Part shown: piece after piece, positions 58,305-64,000 of the stretch
Layout: the number at the start of each line of letters is the position of its first letter
How positions within the stretch are numbered: the first letter of the stretch is position 1
Assembly (NCBI GenBank): GCA_963402885.1
Contig: OY727094.1
Span: forward strand, 27,034,501-27,098,500
DNA from: Antedon bifida
Taxonomy: Eukaryota; Echinodermata; Crinoidea; Comatulida; Antedonidae
Direction: 5' to 3'
Length of the DNA stretch: 64,000 nt
Translations under genes and position numbers: made by a program
Notes under the pieces: model-generated
The model's input: only the letters and a program-made list of their open reading frames with translations
The model's database searches: none
Told to the model about the DNA's origin: nothing

Positions 58305-59210
58305 CTAAAGAAATAAAATAAACTCAATAAATGTATGATTAATGATTACGATTACAATAAACAGTACACATTCACAACTTATACAAACATGTCATGCTAC
58401 AGTAATAAATACGTACAATTTTGCTGAATTCCAGTGTGTCTAACGATGTATCTATTGTAGTAAGAGTTGTGACCAACATGAAGCCGATTATTTTGCAATG
58501 TGAGTGAATACGTACTGTACGAAACATTTTAAATTAAAATTCTATTAATAAATCCACGTGATTTAATTATTATTTTTAAAAATCACTGGTTTTCCAGAGG
58601 GCGACATTCAAGGCAATATTATAAGTTGTGACCAAAATGGTGTAAGGTGATTTTGTTATATGAGATAGAAGGATCTGACGTAGGGGACATTAAACAGTAG
58701 CCAATTATCGGGCTCATAATTAAATTTATATAAATTAGGTTTTTGAGAAATAAAACCTTGACACATGTTACTCAATAGAGCAATCAGTCAATGTCTGATG
58801 GATCTTGTCCAAAATAAAGACATTGCGTAGTGGGTCATCAACAAAAGAAGTCCAAATTAAATCAGGTACGAATACAAGAAACAACGTATCCGCAATCGCC
58901 AAGTTTGTTTAATACACGTTGACGCATGCGTTGATATCTAAAAATCACAGTAATAGTCATTATCTTTCCAATTATGTAAAAAAAAACTGCAATCGGCATA
59001 AATATGGTGATTACGATTTTATCCACCATTGTATCGAAATCGATTGATTCCAATAATTTCTATACATTGAAGAGTAGCCGGTCCATATTTCATAAAAATA
59101 GTCTGATCGTAACTATCTAGATATCGTAATTCGCCAGTAAGAGAGATAGTGTTATAAAAGGCTCAGTTTCTCCAGATAATTTTAATAGTAAAGCTTCACA
59201 ATATACATAC
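58305..59210 (-). other. Candidate 5' UTR intron of member d (906 bp)
   Basis: Bounded by the TTTCTTTAG acceptor next to the ATG and the GTATGTATATTG donor. It contains the relic at 58,795-59,100. Same arrangement as members b and c. Confidence 0.4.
58795..59100 (-). pseudogene. GPCR N-terminus/TM1-TM3 relic 3
   Basis: Reads MVDKIVITIFMPIAVFFYII, then GKIMTITVIFRYQRM, then broken LANLAIADTLFLVF and LIWTSFVDDPLRNV. The TM1 Asn-Gly of the motif GN is lost to GK. Several frame breaks. Part of the second ~4.24-kb unit. Confidence 0.78.
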
Positions 59211-59335
59211 CATTTGTTATCTTCAGATGTTTGTAAAAATAGTCATGAGTTTACCACCTCTATTAACTGTAAAGAAAAATAAATATAACTGCTCACTTAA
59301 TTACTTGACAAACACTTTTTAAAGTTCGGCCAATA
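59211..59335 (-). promoter_or_regulatory. Conserved promoter and 5' UTR exon block 3
   Basis: Inverted CCAAT at 59,330-59,334. The TATA position reads TTTAAAAAG here, a weaker form. Donor AACAAATG|GTATGT at 59,211/59,210. Confidence 0.5.
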
Positions 59336-61479
59336 AAAAACATGATGATTATGTACGTCATTGTAAACACCAGCAACCTGTAAATTAAATGTCCGTAAAT
59401 TTTAATTACCAAATGTCATCTCTATACCTGGAACATTATACACATGATCCGATGTGTTAATGAGGTAAGAGTGAGACTGTCAGGAAAGATAATAGTAATT
59501 TTATTCCCCCAGGTATATTGGTAAAGAAACCTAATAGTACCAATATAATCACAACAACTGCGACAGGAAGGCGACTTAGGTATATTGATGATGGAAATAT
59601 TAGTTTAAATTTCATACTTCGGAAGAACATAAAAACAAACAAAAAAGAATGCTTGTTATTTTAAACAAATACAATACGACGCAGATACGTATTCATTTAG
59701 TTTTAATAATGTAATACATTTTTAAATAACAAAAATGTTATATACAGAACGGTTTTGCCAATAACATAGCTTATTATAGTATTGATCTGTAGTCTAGGTT
59801 CTAGACGGAAATGTGGATTAATATCTAAAAGAAAACATTTGACGTATGACGTGTCATAACTATACTTGAGTTCGAGGGGAAAAATTCCTCCCGGTCCATA
59901 AAAGAAATACTATATACTTGTGGCAAATCAAACTTCATGGTTAGGATTCCATTTCAGATTTCATTTAGTATCTTATCCAACTGAACCAAGCTATACAACT
60001 TTATTATTGCTATATAGTTTTCACATATTTAAGGTATAATTACAATGTTGAAGTTAAAGACCAGATGCAGCTAAAAATATATTACTATAATTATACAGTA
60101 TTTTACATTCCAATAAGGATTGAACTAAGATTCACCTATGTTTGTTAATGTTTTTAAGCAAAATAAGCATTCACCAGATGACATCATCATTTGAAAAAAG
60201 TCTGGTTTTTACAGCAGATTGTTGACACATTCTGTTGTTGACAATTTAAGAGAAGTTCACATAATTCAGAAATAAGGTGGTTCAATTTCCCTTTTGTAAA
60301 TATACAATCTTACCCCTTATATATGATTTTTTTAAGTTGTTCGCAAATTATTTTGACCTCCATCTGCACATTTGTGATGTTTTTATGTTTATTGTAATTT
60401 TTAAGTTTTGTGTCTATCTTATTCGTAATTTGTAATTATTTTTTTTAATTTTAAAATGTGTGGAAAAACCAATAAAACAAACAAACAAACAAACAATTGG
60501 ATTTATATATTGTAAACCATGCATTATGTTAGTATGAGTAAGTGAGTATTGAACACACAGTACACCTTAATTATTTCTAAATAATTTACACATAAATTAG
60601 GTATAACATTGTTAGTGTGAAAGACCAGATGCAGCCAAAGTGTTACATTCCAATAATGATCGATCTATAGATTCCCCTGTTTCATAATGTTTTTACACGA
60701 TTTGTCGTAAAATAAGCACTTTCATAATAAGTGGACAGTTCAAATTGCCCTGAAAAATCCATATTCCGTTGTATACAAATGTTGTAATACAAAGGTATAT
60801 TTTAAATTATGAAAAATAAACGGTGTTATGAGATCACTATTTTATAATAGATTTTACAATTTTTATCACCGTACACCCACAAACTTGAAGTAACATGAAA
60901 ACAAAATTGGAAGTCATCTGATAACATGAAAACTATACTGAAAAGGGGTTTTTACAGCAGAATTTTGACAAATTCTGTATTAAACAATTTAAAGAGAAGT
61001 GTATTTATTTTTATATAAAAAAATAGTTTTACAGAATAACATAATTCAGAAATAAGGTGGTGCAATTGTCCTTTTTGTAAATATAAAGTTAACCATAAAA
61101 TAAGACGCTAAGATACAGTGCAATGAAGTTGAAATATCAATATACTGTAGAAAGTAAAAATATATACAATTTGTTTGTAATTTAATTTAAAAGTTTAAAT
61201 ATGATCACATTGTGGTATATTAACAGGTATTATATCCAAGGCATTTTTGCCTGCAATACATAATAAGGCAGTTAGGTGTTGGAAGAATAACGTAGGGATG
61301 GATTTGGCAAATGTCGTAAAATGTCCATGTTCGGTCGTAAACCATTTCAATGTTGTTGCATATGTTTTCCCCCCGTAATTTCTGTAACATAGTAATTGTT
61401 GTACATTTAACAGATATTATATCTGAAATTCATACCTGTGGCTGAGCTAGTGTGTACCTGTCGTTGAGTGCTATGCACA
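59336..61479. repeat. GPCR tandem-unit spacer, copy B
   Basis: Second copy of 55,126-57,224, with small indels (for example a deletion of TGGTGGTCATGACTTAA near 60,334). It ends at the 3'-half receptor duplicate. Confidence 0.85.
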
Positions 61480-62061
61480 TTAAACAGTTAATGTACGGTT
61501 AGTGTTGGCACACGTTGGCTCGGCCTTTCCACGATCTAGAAAAGCTTGTCTAAATTCATTATTTACAGCATTATATATGATTGCATTTACTGAAGAATTT
61601 ATATATAGTAAGCCAACCATTTTATAAATATGTGTGAGTGCAATGTTTATATCAACATAGCTAGAATAATGGATGATAAAATAGTAAAGACTACTTGGCG
61701 CAACACAAACAATGTAGACGATGACAGTCAAAAACCCAGTCAGGAAAACATTCTTCTCGGATTTAGATCTTGAGTTGCTACCTGTAGAATTAGCTACAGT
61801 GAATGGAGATCTTCTAAGGGTAATCATTGCCGTATACAGACAAACTACAACTAAAATAAGTGTAAACGATAAACAAATATCAAACACATACAGATAATCA
61901 TCAATTTTACAGCCTGATTCATCATCACTTGCACAAGGAAAACACATTGTTGTTGAATTTGGAACTCCATTATACATGTCAGGCCATGCCAATTTATCTG
62001 TGACCACGTCTACCCAAACAAGTTTCCTTGACTGCCATGCTAAAGTTATGCACCGTTTCAA
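61480..62061 (-). pseudogene. GPCR 3'-half duplicate (TM4 to C-tail, member e)
   Basis: Open for 193 codons from TM4 (ITLAWQSRKLVWVD) through loop 2 (AWPDMYNGVPNST), TM5, TM6 (CVAP) and TM7 to the tail CANTNRTLTV. TM1-TM3 are missing. At 62,050 the sequence switches abruptly to 3'-flank DNA of the next gene (TTTCAATGTTGCTGCATATG). NPxxY is NAIIY and helix 8 is altered (FLDRGKAEPT). About 715 bp of flank plus gene is tandemly repeated as 61,340-62,050 and 62,055-62,770, so it arose by a short unequal exchange. Not expected to fold as a receptor. Confidence 0.85.
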
Positions 62062-62192
62062 TGTTGCTGCATATGTTTTCCCCGTAATTGCTGTAACATA
62101 GTTTTAATTGTTGTACATTTAACAGATATTATTATCTGAAATTCATACCTGTGGCTGAGCTATTGTGTACCTGTCGTTGAGTGTTATGCACA

Positions 62193-63272
62193 TTAAACAG
62201 TTAGTGTACGGTTAGTGTTTCCACGATTCTTACAATAAAACATATCTAGAAAAGCTTGTCTAAATTCATTATTTACAGCATTATATATGATTGGATTTAC
62301 TGAAGAATTTATATATAGTAAAAGAAGCAATATATAAATATTAATGTTTATATCAACATAGCTAGAATAACGGCGGATTAAATAGTCAATACCAAATGGT
62401 GCAACACAAACAATGTAGACGATAACAGTCAAAAACACAGTCAAAAAAACTTTCTTCTCGGATTTTGAACTTGAGTTGTTACCTGTGGAATTAGCTGCAG
62501 TGAATGGAGATCGTTTAAGCGTGACCAACATTGCCGTATACAGACCAATTACAACTAAAAATAGTGTCAACGACAAAAAAATATCAACCGCATAAAGGTA
62601 AACATCAATTTTACAGTCTAATTCATCAGAACGTGCACACTAAACACAAAGTGTTGCTGAATTTGGAACTCCATTATACATGTCAGGCCATGTAGGCCAA
62701 TATTTATATGTGACCACGTCTACCAAAACAAGTTTTCTGGACTGCCATGCTAAAGTTATACACCATACAAAGCAACACCTCTTTATGATTCTAGAAACCG
62801 ATCCTGAATTATTGATACGAAATTTAATGGGATGACAGATTGCCCGATATCGGCCGATGGACATCGCAAAAATTGTGAAAGTTGCCACTTGAAATGTAGT
62901 ATCAAATGCATATAAATTGAACTTACAAATCCATGGGTTTGAAATACCATTATTAAAACGTAGTGGGCTATTAACAAAAGAAGTCCATGTTAAAACAGGT
63001 GCCGATATAAGAAACAACGTATCCGCAATCGCCAAGTTGGCTAAATACACGTTAACAGAAGTGTGCATGCGCTGATTTCTAGCTATTACAGTAATAGTCG
63101 TTATATTCCCAATTATACCAAAAATAACGACAATCGGCATAAATACGGTGATGATGATTTTATCCACCATTGTATATGAGATTGATTGAATTAAGTAATC
63201 CCAGTAGTCGGTCATAAACGTTGGTTCATATACATATTCTCTGCTACTATTGTAGACTTCGTAACTATCCAT
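62193..63272 (-). pseudogene. Full-length GPCR with one in-frame stop in loop 2 (member f)
   Basis: In one continuous frame of 360 codons it reads MDSYEVYNSSREYVYEPTFM, TM1-TM4 with a GRY form of DRY (IGRYRAICHP), WPDMYNGVPNSATLCV, then TAG at 62,640-62,642, then CARSDELDCK, TM5, TM6 (CVAPFG), TM7 (NPIIY) and GNTNRTLTV. In the paralogues the stop position is a tyrosine (TYC or NYC). No other lesion is visible, so this is either a very young pseudogene, a segregating null allele or a sequencing error. The 5' UTR exon, a 110-bp intron and the acceptor are all intact, which makes it the reference architecture for the array. Confidence 0.85.
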
Positions 63273-63382
63273 CTAAAGAAATAATAAAATACAACACATG
63301 CATGATAGTAGCCTATTAAAAAAGACAATTGTAAGCATAAATAAATAGAGGTATGTCAATTTTAAAGCTTCATGGTACATAC
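63273..63382 (-). other. Short 5' UTR intron of member f (110 bp)
   Basis: The donor is AACG|GTATGT at 63,383/63,382. The acceptor ATTTCTTTAG sits right before the ATG at 63,272. In the three relic-containing units the same signals lie 906-960 bp apart. Confidence 0.55.
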
Positions 63383-63525
63383 CGTTTGTTGTATTTCGAT
63401 GTCTGTAAAACAGTACGTGTGTTAATCTGTAAGTTTAGCAGCCCTATTGTAAGGTAACTAACCATTTGATTATCTGATGCAAATTAATTTACATAAATAA
63501 CTAATCGCCAAGTTCGACCAATCGC
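63383..63525 (-). promoter_or_regulatory. Promoter and 5' UTR exon of member f (block 4)
   Basis: Inverted CCAAT at 63,518-63,522 (GATTGGTCGAACTTGG). The TATA position is diverged. The UTR exon ends at 63,383. Homologous to the blocks at 51,135, 55,001 and 59,211. Confidence 0.5.
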
Positions 63526-63828
63526 AAACACGATGATATGTCACATTTACTTGTAAACACAAACTTTTTTACTAACTAAATATCAATTGCGGTCTCTGGA
63601 ACATTATACACAGTATCCAATGTATTTTTAGGTAAGAGTGAGATTGCCAGGTACTATAATAAGTAAGTTTATACTTCCAGGTAAATTATTAAGAAACAAA
63701 ATACTACCAGTATACGGTAATAAAAACAAATATTGAGTAATTAAGAACATTAATTGTACGTTTTAAGTTATCAAATCATAACCTATTAATTGAAAGGTGA
63801 CGCTATTGAAAATTCCAAATAAAAATAG

Positions 63829-63951
63829 AATAGAATTTGTTTATTTTGTGACTTAAATATTATTGAAGATGAATATCATTTTTTATTTCACTGCCCGTTC
63901 TATAAAAAATATAAGAAAAGAATATATACCCAACTTGAATGTACATAAGCT
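63829..63951 (+). mobile_element. LINE ORF2 C-terminal zinc-knuckle fragment
   Basis: Reads NRICLFCDLNIIEDEYHFLF, then HCPFYKKYKKRIYTQLECT and a stop. This is the 'R.C..C....EDE.HFLF.CP.Y...R' CCHC motif at the C-terminus of many LINE reverse transcriptases. It is short, in frame and 5'-truncated. It may extend past the window edge. Confidence 0.75.
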
Positions 63952-64000
63952 TAGAAATATTTTGTTTCAAATAATTACATCAAATTCGTTTTTTGCATTA

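Noticed and set aside
1-64000. LTR retroelements, endogenous virus copies or Polinton-type elements
   Set aside because: No long direct terminal repeats, gag, integrase, capsid or envelope-like reading frames were recognised. All reverse-transcriptase fragments look like LINEs.

Overview
The window is AT-rich animal nuclear DNA with GT-AG introns, long introns, and many LINE, SINE, MITE and hammerhead-ribozyme repeats. The main protein genes are a class I GLUT-type sugar transporter and a lineage-specific tandem array of rhodopsin-type GPCRs with single coding exons. That combination suits an echinoderm or related marine deuterostome. This assignment is an inference, not something the sequence proves.

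Region 1 (1-32,051, + strand) is the 3' nine coding exons of a facilitated glucose transporter (SLC2A/GLUT family), covering TM3 to the stop codon. The exons for the N-terminus and TM1-2 must lie left of the window. The phases of all eight exon junctions agree. Two introns are inflated by repeats. The 13.8-kb intron (5,278-19,064) holds a ~1.8-kb tandem repeat array, a TA-flanked MITE, a 1.6-kb element ending in a perfect palindrome, a 3.1-kb element with ~163-bp inverted ends made of nested tandem repeats, and an orphan exon resembling SLC17 transporters. The 6.9-kb intron (22,390-29,265) holds a LINE ORF1 relic and, on the opposite strand, an intact nested 411-aa gene. That gene encodes a small membrane-anchored protein with a tail of repeated tyrosine motifs, built like a transmembrane adaptor.

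Region 2 (32,052-41,200) is intergenic, with scattered MITEs and a Penelope-like fragment carrying a hammerhead-type core.

Region 3 (41,280-64,000) is the GPCR array. One intact receptor lies on the + strand (43,573-44,709). The rest lie on the - strand: two intact receptors (53,000-54,082 and 57,225-58,304), one full-length gene with a single in-frame stop (62,193-63,272), one frameshifted copy (49,096-50,174), one 3'-half duplicate (61,480-62,061), three TM1-2 relics and two TM7 relics. The - strand genes sit in ~3.9-4.2-kb tandem units. All readable family members lack the TM6 toggle tryptophan (CWxP is CTAP, CMAP or CVAP) and share an extracellular loop 2 motif, PWPDMYNG.

The best candidates for something undescribed are: (1) a complete canonical hammerhead ribozyme at 2,380-2,424, with a decayed sister copy at 46,144-46,188; (2) the nested tyrosine-motif adaptor-like gene; (3) the GPCR array, where promoters and 5' UTR exons left by dead genes appear positioned to splice into the next living receptor.
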